From: Uranotaenia lowii
Lineage: Eukaryota; Arthropoda; Insecta; Diptera; Culicidae
Direction of reading: 5' to 3'
DNA: 64,000 nucleotides
Assembly: GCF_029784155.1 (NCBI RefSeq)
Contig: NC_073692.1
Coordinates: 161,477,582-161,541,581 of the forward strand
Part shown: one piece after another, positions 1-10,210 of the stretch
Position numbering within the stretch: the first letter of the stretch is position 1
Layout: every line of letters starts with the position of its first letter
Position numbers and translations under genes: made by a program
The notes under the pieces: model-generated
What the model saw: the letters and a program-made list of their open reading frames with translations, nothing else
Told to the model about the DNA's origin: nothing
Databases searched by the model: none

Positions 1-764
1 GCACAAGTTTGGCGTGACGTGACGTGACGAGACGACAAAACTATGCGCAGGTGCATCTCGTGAACGGCTGAATTGATTATCGAGTTACTTGACTTTTTGT
101 TAACACTTTTTGGAAAGCGTTTTCCAAGATCATGATGATCACAAAGTTTGGCAGTTTTACAAACTTTATGTAAGTAGCGTGAAAACAAAACCAATGTACC
201 TTTTTATGATGTGATAAAGTAAAATACTGGGGTAAAATGCAATATTTTTTCAACATCAATGGCTTCTGAAAAATGTATATGATAAGTCACGAATGACATA
301 AAGATATTAATACGGCTATAATCGAATAAAAAAATAAGAATGTATGTCCAAAGATAATCCTACGAATTAAAAGTTTAAAGGGGGATGGGAACTCACATTG
401 TTCCAGTTAGAAATATTCACTTTTTCACTTTTAATGGCTCAAAAACTTGGGTGTCTGGCAACAAAGCTAATTGCTAATGGAAAATCTTATGAAAATCTGA
501 GAAAATTGATAGTGTTACGCAAAATGTATGATGCCATAATCACTACTCACTTATCGTACTTCCACAGCCAGACGTTGTGTCTAAGTCACAAAGAATAATA
601 AGGGAACGTTTTTTTCTTTCTACATGCTTTTGAATGTTTTCACATAAAAAAAATTAAAATAACCAAAAACATAAAATGGTTGGGCCTACCATGGAGCAGA
701 TAACGCAGAGACATCTGGATCACAAGAACCGAAGAAATGTGGACCACCAAGACCATACACGGTC
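1..764. other. AT-rich non-coding DNA
   Basis: No gene or classified repeat is recognised. A short run of GTGACGT/GTGACGA units lies near 12-36. The open frames here are short, lack family motifs and are consistent with chance in AT-rich DNA. Confidence 0.5.
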
Positions 765-772
765 TGTTTATA

Positions 773-2404
773 GAAGACTAGCTGATTTTACCCGGCCTTG
801 CTCGGGTTCGCATAAAAAATAAATCAAAATGAGTCGTTGGACTTTTCGAAATTTTGGAAGCTTTGTATTCATCATTAGATATAAGAAATTTCGCCAATTT
901 TAGGCCATGTGAGCTATGTAAGTTTTGTTAGTCTTTTTTATGTTTTGATTGAGAATATTTATTGTTTTTCTCGTGTTCAAAATTTAAAAAAAATTGTTTG
1001 TATTTAAAGAAATTTAAACTATTTCCCTAGAATGCTTGTTCATCCTATCATAACAAACATTTTTTTTCACCCACCATTTCTAAGGAAGCTTGAATAGCAT
1101 TTACCTGATATCTTCAGCTGATTAAACTGTTTTTTTTTTTACTTTCACATCCCCCATTCAATATAAACTTCTTTTGGAAATCATTCCAATTTTCAAGTTA
1201 CATGATCTCCCTGTACAATGGTATATTCAAGTTTTAGTTACTTAGAAATTTTCAAAAAAGACTTTCGAATCTTGTTGAATTATGTTCAAACTCACATTGC
1301 ATGTTTTCAATTGTATGTGTGCTTTTAAAATCACACTGCTTTATGAGTACTTGTTCTTAAACGATAAAAGTTCCACTAATAGTTTTTTAAAGTTATCGAG
1401 AACAAACTATCTCTGAACCGAAGTTACCATTATAATGCAATGAAATAGATTTCATTTGAGTTATATTTCAATGTTTCCATTGTTGGACACAATCATGCCA
1501 TTAATTATTGTGAAAAGTGATCAATGTTGTCAAATCACATTGATGACCTAAAATGACTCAAAAGTTAGAAATTTGTCCAATGAAAGTGAATTGTATAAAA
1601 CTCAAAACCTTAGATTTAATTTCTTAATCAATTTTCTAAACTCCCGTTTGAATTCCTCGAAGGCTATCTAAGAGGCTGAAAGCCGAATCTAATAAATTTT
1701 TCTTTCTCTATGAAAAATCCCATAAATATTAAAATGGTTGGCTCTTTAAAGCTGGAATTTATGAAAATCGGTTCATAAGTTTTTCAACATTCAGCCCAAA
1801 TTGTTGTTCAGCTGAAAAATTCAATTCATTGTTCACTGTTCAGTTCACTGTTTGCTTTTGTAGACCCTTAAAGCCACCCAGCCGCGGTAAAGATGTACTA
1901 TGAACAATTCTTGTCAATATCTATATTCCTAACAGGCTAGTTAGATTTTTCAACTCAAAATGTAGGCATATTATGGCATCCAAATATCTCGTACCGGTTT
2001 CACGTGCTTTGAAGTAGAATGACAAAAAACACCCGCCAAAATTTTCCCTTTCAAATTTTGAATGCTCAGCAAGCTTTGATTTGCTATCCAGTACACGTGA
2101 ACTCTAGATGGTCGTTTCTAACGCCCAGTCCATGGGGGTGGTGAAAACAATCCCGCCAAAGGTAACGAAAATCGGTCGACAAAATGGTGCCATGACTTTT
2201 GGTTCGTGGGAGAAAAAACGAAAGTTGTATGGGAGGGTCCCTTTTCTTAGATGGGAGGGGCTCAAAACTATTACTAAAACCTCACCATGGTCCAAATACA
2301 TAACTGTACCAAATTTCAGGCTGATCGGTTAAGCGGTGTGGATTTGTATAAGGTGCATACAAACAAACAAACATATATAGTCCAACTCATCTTTATATAT
2401 TAGA
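773..2404 (+). repeat. unclassified dispersed repeat with TSD-like flanks
   Basis: The left end starts near a CCCGGCCTTGCTCGGG motif. The right end (about 2290-2404) carries text common at the 3' ends of dispersed insect repeats: a translated-looking stretch, then 'ctgatcggttaagcggtg', then an AAAC-rich tract and 'tatatattaga'. The flanks TGTTTATA at 765-772 and 2405-2412 could be an 8-bp target duplication. The interior is AT-rich with no intact ORF. The two overlapping ORFs at 2104-2332 lie in the conserved 3' part and show no known domain. I cannot assign a class; a decayed non-LTR or Helitron-like element are both possible. Confidence 0.4.
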
Positions 2405-2798
2405 TGTTTATAAGAAAAAAATACCTACTGTATTTGTAATACTGTATACTCTTATTTTTTCAGCATTAAACAACATTTAAATATTTGGTCGGTGAGTCCC
2501 CAGTTCCCATGTAATCCATATTTAGAAATTTTCATGTGTAAAATTATTCCAGTACAACGGAATAGTAACTTTTTTCATTGAAACTTGTTTTTTTTATTCA
2601 AGTTTTTGTCATTCTGAAACAACGAAAAATTTCAACGCCTGGAAAAATAAGTGAGCTGGATTTTCTGAAAAACTTATTTTTATATGAACATTTTGTTTAA
2701 GATTGTATTATTTGGAATTTTCTTGTTATAATTGGTGTTACCCAAATGTAACATAAATTTAAATTCATATGTGTACATCTTGGTGAACTTATTCTGTA

Positions 2799-3258
2799 AG
2801 GTTGCCAAAATGCTCGGTTTTATCCGCGTTTGCCCGGATGTATGATACATAATTTTAGAACAGTCCGGCCCGGCCCGTTTGCCCGGATTTCATAGAAAAA
2901 TGCCAAGATTTTGCCCAGATTTATTCATTTCATTTGAAATCAAACAAAAAAAATGTGTTGATAATTTTTTTTCATTTATGTCTCCAAAACGTTTTTTTTT
3001 TATCAATTTTTATAAACATTATCATGCAAGATTTTTTGGAAGACTTTAATACGATTTAAAATCTTTCGAGTTTTGATGAAAAAGCATTTTTTTTCTTGAG
3101 AAATTTTTAGATTTAGACAAAAACTGCCCAGATACTGCCCGAATTTCTGGTCGTCAATTTTGAAATCAGTTGCCCGGATTTCGCAAGGTTAACATATAAA
3201 ATTGAATGGATTTGTCCGGCCTAGATACGTGCTGATTTTAAAGTTATTCTGGCAACCT
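2799..3258. mobile_element. AGGTTGCC MITE, copy 1
   Basis: Terminal inverted repeats AGGTTGCC...GGCAACCT are flanked by TA on both sides (2797-2798 and 3259-3260), as in Tc1/mariner-type MITEs. The interior repeats motifs such as 'gcccggatt' and 'gtccggcc'. A second copy at 47121-47441 shares the ends, the 'cagtccggcccggcccg' stretch and the 'gatacgtgctga' stretch near the right end. No ORF, so it is non-autonomous. Confidence 0.75.
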
Positions 3259-4925
3259 TATATTCTGTAAAAAAAATTATGATTCGTGAATAAGAACAGT
3301 GCAACACCATTTGTTTTATTTTTTCAACAAAATATTTGAATCTTCTTTTTTTCAAAATTGTTCTTTAAAATATTTCCACAATATTTGCAGGCTCTTATGC
3401 AGATGGTATAGCACTTGTGGCAATTTCGGATGGAAGAAGAATAACTACTTCTAGGTTTAAACTTATACTATGTCTTTGGAACCTCGTTCCACTTTATTTA
3501 TACAAGAAAAGACCGTCAACAGTGGAGGACCTTTCCCACGGCCCTATGCAGCGGGAGAACTAAACTAAGTTAAAGATAAACATAAACTAAGTTAAAGATA
3601 AACATAAACTAAGTTAAAGATAAACACCCGTAAACCCCAGCGTGGGAAACAGAGGGAAATGACTAATTCTAGCCAGGTGGCTGAAGCATAAATTATGCTG
3701 AGCCACACACTTTAGAAAACAAAAATCAAATTATTGACTATACCACTCGTTTATGTCATTTTTGAATTTTGTTTGCCTCAGATTAAATTTAAACAAATCT
3801 TAGCAGACCAGTTTTCAATAAAATTTAACATAAGAAATTTACTTAAAAGTTCAAGTACTTTCACTTAAATCTGTTTAACTTCTGCTACATAACATCAATT
3901 TAAAATTTCTTTTTCTCATATTGAAGGTGAATAAATTTTCTTTCAAACATTTAAACTTCATTTTCACTTAAGAATTTAAGTATTTTCGAATTCATGATCA
4001 ACAAAACGATGAAAAACGATTTTTAGACACGACTAATGCGTTTAATTTTTTTTTGGTTCTTATGAATTTTTATGGTTTATTCAAACCAATGATCTAAACA
4101 GTTTTTACCATAATTAATTAGTATAAAATTGTAGAAGCTATGGTTGTTTTTTCGTAACATAAATGCTTCATTAAGGTTCTATTTAATAATGAAGAAGAAC
4201 TTCAGTGTATAGTACAATGACTAAAATAAGTAAGGGATGAACAAAATATGATGAACCTTACGTGCTGCAGGCTAGCTTGCTATCGATCATTAACAAATCT
4301 CTTTTTGCCAACAATAGGTACTGTTGATTTTTGTAAATTGAAGATCGACAAAAAGATTGAAATGCATTTTTTTGAAAAAAATTCAAATCTATCATAGTTT
4401 TAGACTAGATTCATCCATTTAATATAATTATTTCCAAAAAAACTGTTTAATTCAAATTCAAACAAAAAATTCAAGAGATTATTGAAATAATATATTAATT
4501 TGCCAATATTTAACTTTAAGGATTAGAAAATACTTTTGAAGCGTTTATTTTTACGTTTAAACAGCTCTGTAACGTGTTTAAAAAAATTCGAAAAATTTTC
4601 AAAGTTTTTGATGACATTGCTGAGTTATCAGTTCAATTTAAAAGTATCATTATTTAAAATTTAGATAATTCGCATCTTTGAAATCATGAAACACTAAACA
4701 AAATTATTTTGAAGAATTTAAATAGAAAATTTTAAAAAATATATTTTATATGGAGGTTCACCGACAAAAAAATTAAATTTTTGGTGAAAATGAACCGGAA
4801 AGAAAAAGCTCTACTTTCTGCCTGTGCAAAAATTAGCGTTACTGTTTTTTTTTTCTTTGGGCCCTTCTACGAAACACACTGTGTATTATTTGTCAATTTT
4901 GTGTAACTAAGTTGACCAAGTACAA
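3259..4925. other. AT-rich non-coding DNA with a short tandem repeat
   Basis: Three tandem copies of a unit of about 21 bp (aaactaagttaaagataaac) lie at about 3556-3627. The flanking sequence is less AT-rich (3475-3720) and could be the remnant of an LTR or other element, but I find no paired end. The rest is AT-rich sequence with no feature I can support. Confidence 0.4.
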
Positions 4926-4995
4926 AAGGGTGATACGGTCAAAATTTGGTCAATATTAACTTGACATTTTTCTTTCAATTTTGCATTTAAAAAAC

Positions 4996-5000
4996 CTGAA
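4996..5000. repeat. target-site duplication CTGAA, left
   Basis: CTGAA lies immediately left of the LTR at 5001 and is repeated at 10447-10451 immediately right of the other LTR. A 5-bp duplication is in the range for Ty3/gypsy integrases. Confidence 0.85.
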
Positions 5001-5203
5001 TGTCGAGTCTCCGATTCCGAGAGTAAAGAGCTTCCTATTTCGGTTTTCCACTTCCGTAAATCTTCCGGCGTCACCACTTTTCACGTCCGCTTCTTTTACA
5101 CACTCCCGATAGATTACCCGCCACTTGTACACGCTCATTATCTATTCCTTATTTTTAATACACGATCGTTAAGTTTTAGACATTCTTTTATTAGAACCCT
5201 ACA
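5001..5203 (-). repeat. 3' LTR of the retrotransposon
   Basis: A 203-bp copy identical by eye to 10244-10446. On the minus strand it begins TGTAGGG and ends CTCGACA. An AATAAA hexamer lies just inside its start (5187-5192, minus strand). It carries the same ATG-initiated open frame (from 5138) as the other LTR. Confidence 0.93.
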
Positions 5204-5213
5204 TCCACCCCTT
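5204..5213 (-). promoter_or_regulatory. polypurine tract
   Basis: Read on the minus strand, AAGGGGTGGA directly abuts the 3' LTR, 19 nt after the integrase stop codon. This is the expected place and composition for the plus-strand primer of an LTR retrotransposon. Confidence 0.8.
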
Positions 5214-5232
5214 ACAATAAATGATAATTCAT

Positions 5233-7350
5233 TTAATAAGTTATGTAATCTTTCAAATGCTTGGCTTCAGTTCTTATCCTTTTCGATACAGGTGCACGGC
5301 TTTGGTCATCTTCCGGAAGTTCCGGTGCGTTGTCTTCATCGTTGACTATCTTACTCTTCTCCGAAGATGACGGTACTCCAGAGACATTTTCTGTATCTGC
5401 ATGTACCACCTTCAAGTGAGCAGAACACTTCCTAAATTGTTTTCCCGTTACTGTCGATTGAATCTGAACATCAGCACCATTGCGCTTGAGCACTTTGAAG
5501 ATTTCTGGTGAGAATTCAGAAGACAATTTATTGTCCTTCTTGGTGCGTTTAACCAGAACTCGATCGCCTTCTTTTAAACCGCTCTCCACAGCTCCTCGTC
5601 TTTTATCGGCGTATATTTTACCCTTTTCTTTTTCAATCAAGTCTTGGTCATGTACATCCTCATATATCTTGATTGGATTTAAAGCTGAGGGTAGCTTTGT
5701 TCTCAATTGACGTCCAAACATCAATTCGGATGGTGCTTTGCCAGTTGTAGGGTGAATCGCTGAATGATACATAAGAATATAACGCCGTAACTCTTTACGC
5801 CAATCTTCCCCAAGCTCTTGTGATATGCGTAATCGCTTCAGAATAGAACGGTTCTGGCGTTCAACCTCACCGTTCATCTGAGGCCAGTATGGGATAGAAT
5901 GAACCAAACGTATTCCGTATTCCCCACAAAACAATCGAAATTCTTCTGAAATAAATTGTGGCCCATTGTCTGCCCGAAGACTTTCTGGTAAGCCATATCT
6001 GGCAAAAACGGTCATAAGCTCAATTACAGTTGACGCTGTCGATATGTCTTCCATTTCAATCACCTCCACAAATCTACTAAAATAATCCACGCAAACGAGT
6101 AAATTTTCTCCATTCGGCAATGGTCCCAAAAAATCTACGGCTATTTGTTCCCACGCACGGCTCGGCAGTTGCTTTCTTATCATAGGTTCCGGAGGATTTG
6201 GTGCCGAAACTAAAATGCAACCACGACAGTTCTTTACGAACTCTTCGGCTTGTTGATCCATCTTTGGCCACCATACATGGGTGCGAAGATGACCTTTCAT
6301 GACTCGTATACCTGGATGCCCTTCGTGTGCCAGCTGTAGAACACGCAGGTGAAGTGTTATCGGGATGACGATTCGATCGGTTCGCAAGAGTACGTCATTT
6401 ACTCTACAAAGTTCGCGGAAAATCACTTTATATTGAAGTAATAATCCCTCTGCATTACCTGAAACGAGAGCATCTAATACTTGTTGTATTTCAGAATCGT
6501 TCCTACTAGCATCTTCGATTTCATCCCAGGACAAGGCGATAGCGGAGGCTGCTGCTCCTACGATTTCACGAACTAAAAGCTCATCAGAGTCGTCGAAAGG
6601 TTTCGGCGGAATTGTCGGCAATCTGGACAGGACATCCGCTATATTAGCTGGACCTGGTATATGAATAACTCTGTATTGAAAACCTTGTAGTCGCAGAACC
6701 CAACGCTCAATCCTTGCGCAAGGACGAGATGATGGAGAGAACAAAAACGTTAATGCCTTACAGTCGGTCAACAGATTGAATTCTCGCCCTATCAGGTAGT
6801 TTTGGAAACGTTCTACGCTCCAAACCAGTGCCAACGCCTCTTTCCCGGTTTGGCAGTACCTCTTTTCTGTGTCCGTGAGAGATTTAGACGCAAAGCATAT
6901 TACTCTGGACTCGTTGGAACAGGTTGTTTGTATCAAAACAGCCCCTAATGCAAAAGGACTCGCATCGCACATGACTGAGGTTTCATCTTCTAATTTATAG
7001 AACCCCAGACTTTTGGCACTACCAATACAAGTTTTGATTTTATCGAACGCATTTTGTTCTGCGTCACCCCATTTGAATGATACTCCCTTTTGTGTCAATT
7101 TCCTCAACGGTTCGTCTAGCTCAGCCAAATTAGGCACAAATTTACTCATATAATTTGCCAGACCTAAGAAACTGCGTGTTTCACTTTCGTTGTGTGGCGT
7201 ACGAAACGTTAGAACTGCATTTTGTTTGGCAAATGATGGAAGAATGCCGTTAGTCGAGATATGATAACCGAGAAAATCAAACTCAGTAACGCGAAATTTG
7301 CATTTTTCCGAATTGAGTACAACACCACGTTCCTTAAAGCGTTGTAAAAC
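5233..7350 (-). CDS. pol: Pol exon 4: end of RT, RNase H, integrase
   Basis: Open for 705 codons on the minus strand from 7350 (the proposed intron 3 acceptor) to the stop at 5233. The ATG at 7149 is internal, because the upstream part already encodes RT thumb/connection motifs such as SEKCKF, FLGY and FLGLANYM. Counting from that Met, RNase H shows CDAS (D62), E104 and TDCKAL (D129), then ADVLSR. Integrase shows an HHCC zinc finger (about 275-311), catalytic D339 and D394 (DNGPQF), and E430 in a DD35E arrangement. A basic C-terminal tail ends at KRIRTEAKHLKDYITY. No internal stops are present, so all catalytic residues for RNA degradation and cDNA integration look intact. It lacks its own start codon in the proposed spliced form and continues from exon 3. 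Confidence 0.9.
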   Translation of the reverse strand, partial: VLQRFKERGVVLNSEKCKFRVTEFDFLGYHISTNGILPSFAKQNAVLTFRTPHNESETRSFLGLANYMSKFVPNLAELDEPLRKLTQKGVSFKWGDAEQNAFDKIKTCIGSAKSLGFYKLEDETSVMCDASPFALGAVLIQTTCSNESRVICFASKSLTDTEKRYCQTGKEALALVWSVERFQNYLIGREFNLLTDCKALTFLFSPSSRPCARIERWVLRLQGFQYRVIHIPGPANIADVLSRLPTIPPKPFDDSDELLVREIVGAAASAIALSWDEIEDASRNDSEIQQVLDALVSGNAEGLLLQYKVIFRELCRVNDVLLRTDRIVIPITLHLRVLQLAHEGHPGIRVMKGHLRTHVWWPKMDQQAEEFVKNCRGCILVSAPNPPEPMIRKQLPSRAWEQIAVDFLGPLPNGENLLVCVDYFSRFVEVIEMEDISTASTVIELMTVFARYGLPESLRADNGPQFISEEFRLFCGEYGIRLVHSIPYWPQMNGEVERQNRSILKRLRISQELGEDWRKELRRYILMYHSAIHPTTGKAPSELMFGRQLRTKLPSALNPIKIYEDVHDQDLIEKEKGKIYADKRRGAVESGLKEGDRVLVKRTKKDNKLSSEFSPEIFKVLKRNGADVQIQSTVTGKQFRKCSAHLKVVHADTENVSGVPSSSEKSKIVNDEDNAPELPEDDQSRAPVSKRIRTEAKHLKDYITY

Positions 7351-7467
7351 CTATTGCCGGAAAACAACAAGGAAAAACCAAAATAAAAATATGAACCTTT
7401 AAGATGGAGTTTATTTATTTAATTGATGAATAAAAAATACAAGAAAACAGTCGAGCTTCTTCTATAC
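7351..7467 (-). other. candidate spliceosomal intron 3 (117 nt) inside the RT gene
   Basis: Minus-strand junctions read AAG|GTATAG ... AATAG|GTT. The interval is AT-rich, carries a stop codon (TAG at its 5' end) and ends in a T-rich tract before AATAG. Exact removal joins LNK to VLQRF, the usual continuation after the YLDD motif of gypsy-type RTs. It has no terminal inverted repeats. The 5' site is only a fair match to GTRAGT. A chance insertion that happens to be bounded by GT and AG is the alternative. Confidence 0.65.
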
Positions 7468-8529
7468 CTTGTTCAGCCGCATATCGTGTTCCTCTTCAGA
7501 GCTTCCTTGAACGCCAACATCATCTAGGTACCAATAAGCACCTTCGCAGTCGGCCAAGATGCCGTCGATAACTCGTTGAAAACATTCGGGGGCCGAGACG
7601 AGCCCGAACGGAAGTCGCTTGAACTGGTACAACCCACGGTGTGTTATGAAAGTTGTCACTTGTCTACTGTCCTCGTGTAATTCTAGCAAAAAGAATGCGT
7701 CCTTTATATCTAAAACACTCCACAAGCGTCCTTTTCCTATTTTAGCAATGATATCATCGATGATAGGCATTGGGTGTCTTTCTCTGACGACCGCCTGGTT
7801 GACGCGACGTAAATCAACACACAATCGTATTTGCCCATTAGCTTTCTTGGCTACAACCAAAGGTGATACCCAAGTGGTGGGTCCAGTTTTCTCCTCAATG
7901 ATATCCCTGGCTAGCAAATCGTCCAGCTTTTTGTTGACTTCACTTTCCAGCGGAATGGGTATTCTACGTAGCGGTTGGAATACTGGTGCCACATTGGGGT
8001 TCATGACTATCTGTATTTGTACATCCTTGATTTTTGAGAAAGGTTGCATTGCACTTTCGCTTGTCACTTGGTTAATGTTCGATCCTACTATCAATACACC
8101 TAGCTGTTTGGATGTAAAATCCCCCAAAAGGTTGCGCTGTCCTTTAGCAATCACGAGAAATTCCGCTTGTGCACTTCGTTTGCCGACTTCAATAATTGCA
8201 TGGAAAGTTCCAAGAATTACCAAAGGATTGTCACATCCATACGCTTTTAAAACCTTGTTGCTTCCTTTAGTGCAACGCTCCACTCTGACATTATTCGCCT
8301 TTAAAAACTCCCATGTATCCGATGTGATCAAATTTGCATCTGAGCCAGAGTCAACAAACAAATCAATTGGTACTCCACCAATATGGCACACGATTTCATT
8401 TGATTTGTTTCCAGTATAAAATGTGTAGTAGACCTTTTGCTCTTCTTGAGAAACTTCTTTTTCGACATCTTGTTGCTCAGGTTTCTCTTCGTTGGATTGG
8501 TTGATTGACATTACTGAGGTAGACATGCC
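7468..8529 (-). CDS. pol: Pol exon 3: aspartic protease and reverse transcriptase
   Basis: 354 codons, from GGC at 8529 (after the proposed intron 2 acceptor) to AAG at 7468. An ATG lies at 8526. Counting from that Met, the protease active site is FVDSGSDANLI (DSG at 59-61). RT follows from about residue 180, with SPLVVAKK, RLCVDLRRVN, FKRLPFGLVSAPECFQRV and the catalytic YLDD at 333-336. Read without splicing, the frame stops at 7462, 17 residues after YLDD, which would leave the RT without its thumb. The gag frame differs from this one, so Pol needs a frame change or the 67-nt intron to be joined to Gag. Confidence 0.9.
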
Positions 8530-8596
8530 CTGGGAAAGGATTTAATTAACATAATTATCATGAAATGTGTTATGGAAATAAATTCACCAAGATTAC
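8530..8596 (-). other. candidate spliceosomal intron 2 (67 nt) between gag and pol
   Basis: Minus-strand junctions read AAAAAG|GTAATC ... TTAATTAAATCCTTTCCCAG|GGC. The size is typical of short insect introns. The 3' end has a possible branch point (TTAAT) about 20 nt upstream and a good pyrimidine tract. The interval holds the gag stop codon (8570-8572) and is not a multiple of three, so its removal both deletes the stop and shifts into the pol frame, in phase 0. This is the best-supported of the three introns. Confidence 0.78.
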
Positions 8597-9493
8597 CTTT
8601 TTCGATGTACGTTGATCTTGCATATGACAAAATTGTCTATTGACTGTCTGCCTACGACAGACATTTTCCGAGTGATCAAATGCATTGCATCTTGGACAAC
8701 GTTTTCCTTTTGCTGGACAATTATAAGACTTGGCAATATGTCCATAACCGCCGCAACCATAACATAAAATCTTAGATTCCGGTCGGTCACTTGCTGCTTG
8801 AAATTTGTAGAAACGATTAACGACTCTATTTTGTTTCTTATCAAATCTGTACGGTCGCGATTGAATCTTATGAACATCTAGTTGATTCTTATCGTGAAAA
8901 CCTGTAGCATGTTTGTTCATTTCGCTCTCCTGTATCTTGACACTTTCAAATGACTGGCCAAGGGCTTCAATTTCAGCTAATGTTCTATCCTTTTCGAAGA
9001 TTTTACGTCGTAGATCCAGAGAAGTACATCCTTCAGCTATGCCGTCCGTAAGGAGAATTTCTTCCAAAACTTCTCGTACTTCGAGGGAGTATTTTTCGAG
9101 ACCGCAATCTTTGATTTGCTGACGTAAACGCAATACAAAATGTCCAAAACGTTCATTCGAGCCTTGTCTTATTTCACGCAACTTATGTCGTTCCAAAACA
9201 TCTTGCCTCTGTGGTTTAAAATAAGCATCCAAACAATCCACGGCTACGTTGTACCACGGTTTTTCGATTAAGACCGTAGCAAAACTTTCGGTTCCCTCGA
9301 GACTTCGAAAAACTTTTTGCAATTGTGGTCCACCGAGATGAAGCATTTTGGCTCGCATTAGTTTCTGATCCGTAATTTGGCATGACTCAAAATAGCACTC
9401 TAGAGCTCCTCTCCAATCAGCCCATTCCTTTGCCAATTTACTATTTTCGATCTGCTCACAACGGAACATTGGCAAAGCACGGCTCTCATCCAT
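8570..9493 (-). CDS. gag: Gag (unspliced form), exon 2
   Basis: 307 codons from ATG 9493 to a stop at 8570; the last nine codons lie in proposed intron 2, so the spliced exon is 9493-8597 (299 codons). The N-terminal two thirds resembles a gypsy capsid in layout (W-rich start, then LRLRQQIKDCG and related helices). The C-terminus has two zinc knuckles, a variant CX2CX4HX6C and a canonical CX2CX4HX4C, at about residues 243-282, for RNA binding. The ATG directly follows TTTTGTTTTAG, itself an acceptor-like sequence, with TACTAAT upstream as a possible branch point. Gag alone would therefore be made from RNA in which intron 2 is kept. Confidence 0.88.
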   Translation of the reverse strand: MDESRALPMFRCEQIENSKLAKEWADWRGALECYFESCQITDQKLMRAKMLHLGGPQLQKVFRSLEGTESFATVLIEKPWYNVAVDCLDAYFKPQRQDVLERHKLREIRQGSNERFGHFVLRLRQQIKDCGLEKYSLEVREVLEEILLTDGIAEGCTSLDLRRKIFEKDRTLAEIEALGQSFESVKIQESEMNKHATGFHDKNQLDVHKIQSRPYRFDKKQNRVVNRFYKFQAASDRPESKILCYGCGGYGHIAKSYNCPAKGKRCPRCNAFDHSENVCRRQTVNRQFCHMQDQRTSKKVILVNLFP

Positions 9494-10210
9494 CTAAAAC
9501 AAAACATTCAATTAGTATCCACTTCAGAATCTATTTTTGTTCACTTCGATACTTTAATTTTTCTTTAAAAACCATGTGAAAATAATTCGCATGTTCTCGT
9601 ACCATACATTATGCTTCCTATCAAGATATTTATAGCCACTGATTTTCATTTGTCGGACCCCCTAGCCTCTACGCTCATGAACAGGACCCCCTAGCCACTG
9701 TTGTTTAATTTTGTTTTTCGGGCCCCCTAGTCACAGTCTACATCAACAGGACCCCCTAGCCACTGTTGCTAATTCTTTCCATTTCCGGGCCCCCTAGCCT
9801 CGACGCTTATGAACAGGGCCCCCTAGCCTCGACGCTTATGAACAGGACCCCCTAGCCACTGTTATTCCTCTCATCGGGCCCCCTAGCCACGAACTCCATT
9901 AACAGGACCCCCTAGCCACTGTTGTTCTTTCGGTCATCGAGCCCCCTAGCCACGACAATCAGCAACAAGGCCCCCTAGCCACTGTTGTCACTTCTTTAAG
10001 AAACTTATCCTGAAGCGGGCCCCCTAGCTTCGCTCGTTAGCAATCATATATTCAATAAAAAACTTCCATCACTACCGTTCTCATTATTCTACAATGATTG
10101 CCGAACGCGTTTTTTCATTTGAAAATTAAAATCTAACCTAACTTAGTGTATGCAGCAAACAAGAAAAAAAAATTCCTAATCCTCGAAAATGTATTCAAAA
10201 ATAAACTTAC
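9494..10210 (-). other. candidate intron 1 (717 nt) in the retrotransposon leader
   Basis: The minus-strand 5' site is AAC|GTAAGTTT, a full GTAAGT match, starting 31 nt past the LTR edge at 10244 and 18 nt beyond the primer-binding site. The 3' site is TACTAAT...GTTTTGTTTTAG|ATG at 9494. Exon 1 and gag are in the same phase across it (phase 0). It contains the 12-copy CTAGGGGG array. Without splicing the leader is long and has several in-frame stops. Confidence 0.65.
9653..10038 (-). repeat. 12-copy CTAGGGGG array in the retrotransposon leader
   Basis: The + strand octamer CCCCCTAG starts at 9658, 9687, 9724, 9753, 9790, 9819, 9848, 9879, 9908, 9942, 9971 and 10020. Six of the eleven steps are exactly 29 nt; the others vary from 29 to 49. 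Two flavours alternate: one reads 'ggaccccctagccactgtt', the other 'cgggccccctagcc' followed by variable bases. In the first flavour the octamer is bracketed by AACAG and CTGTT (CAACA and TGTTG in the copy at 9971), so the RNA could form short stem-loops showing the octamer in the loop. The second flavour contains GGGCCC, a self-complementary hexamer. Role unknown: packaging, dimerisation, export and insulator functions are all possible. Confidence 0.85.

Noticed and set aside
2104..2332. Overlapping ORFs on both strands
   Set aside because: Both lie in the conserved 3' part of a dispersed repeat and match no protein family.
7351..7467. Inactivating random insertion in RT
   Set aside because: Not fully excluded, but the exact GT/AG bounds, phase 0, T-rich 3' end and lack of inverted repeats fit an intron better.
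7619..8419. 266-residue ORF on the plus strand
   Set aside because: It lies antisense to the protease-RT exon, has no motif, and the minus strand carries DSG and YLDD.
9653..10038. CRISPR-like regular repeats
   Set aside because: The repeats are short octamer-centred motifs in a eukaryotic retrotransposon leader, with variable non-unique spacers and no cas genes.
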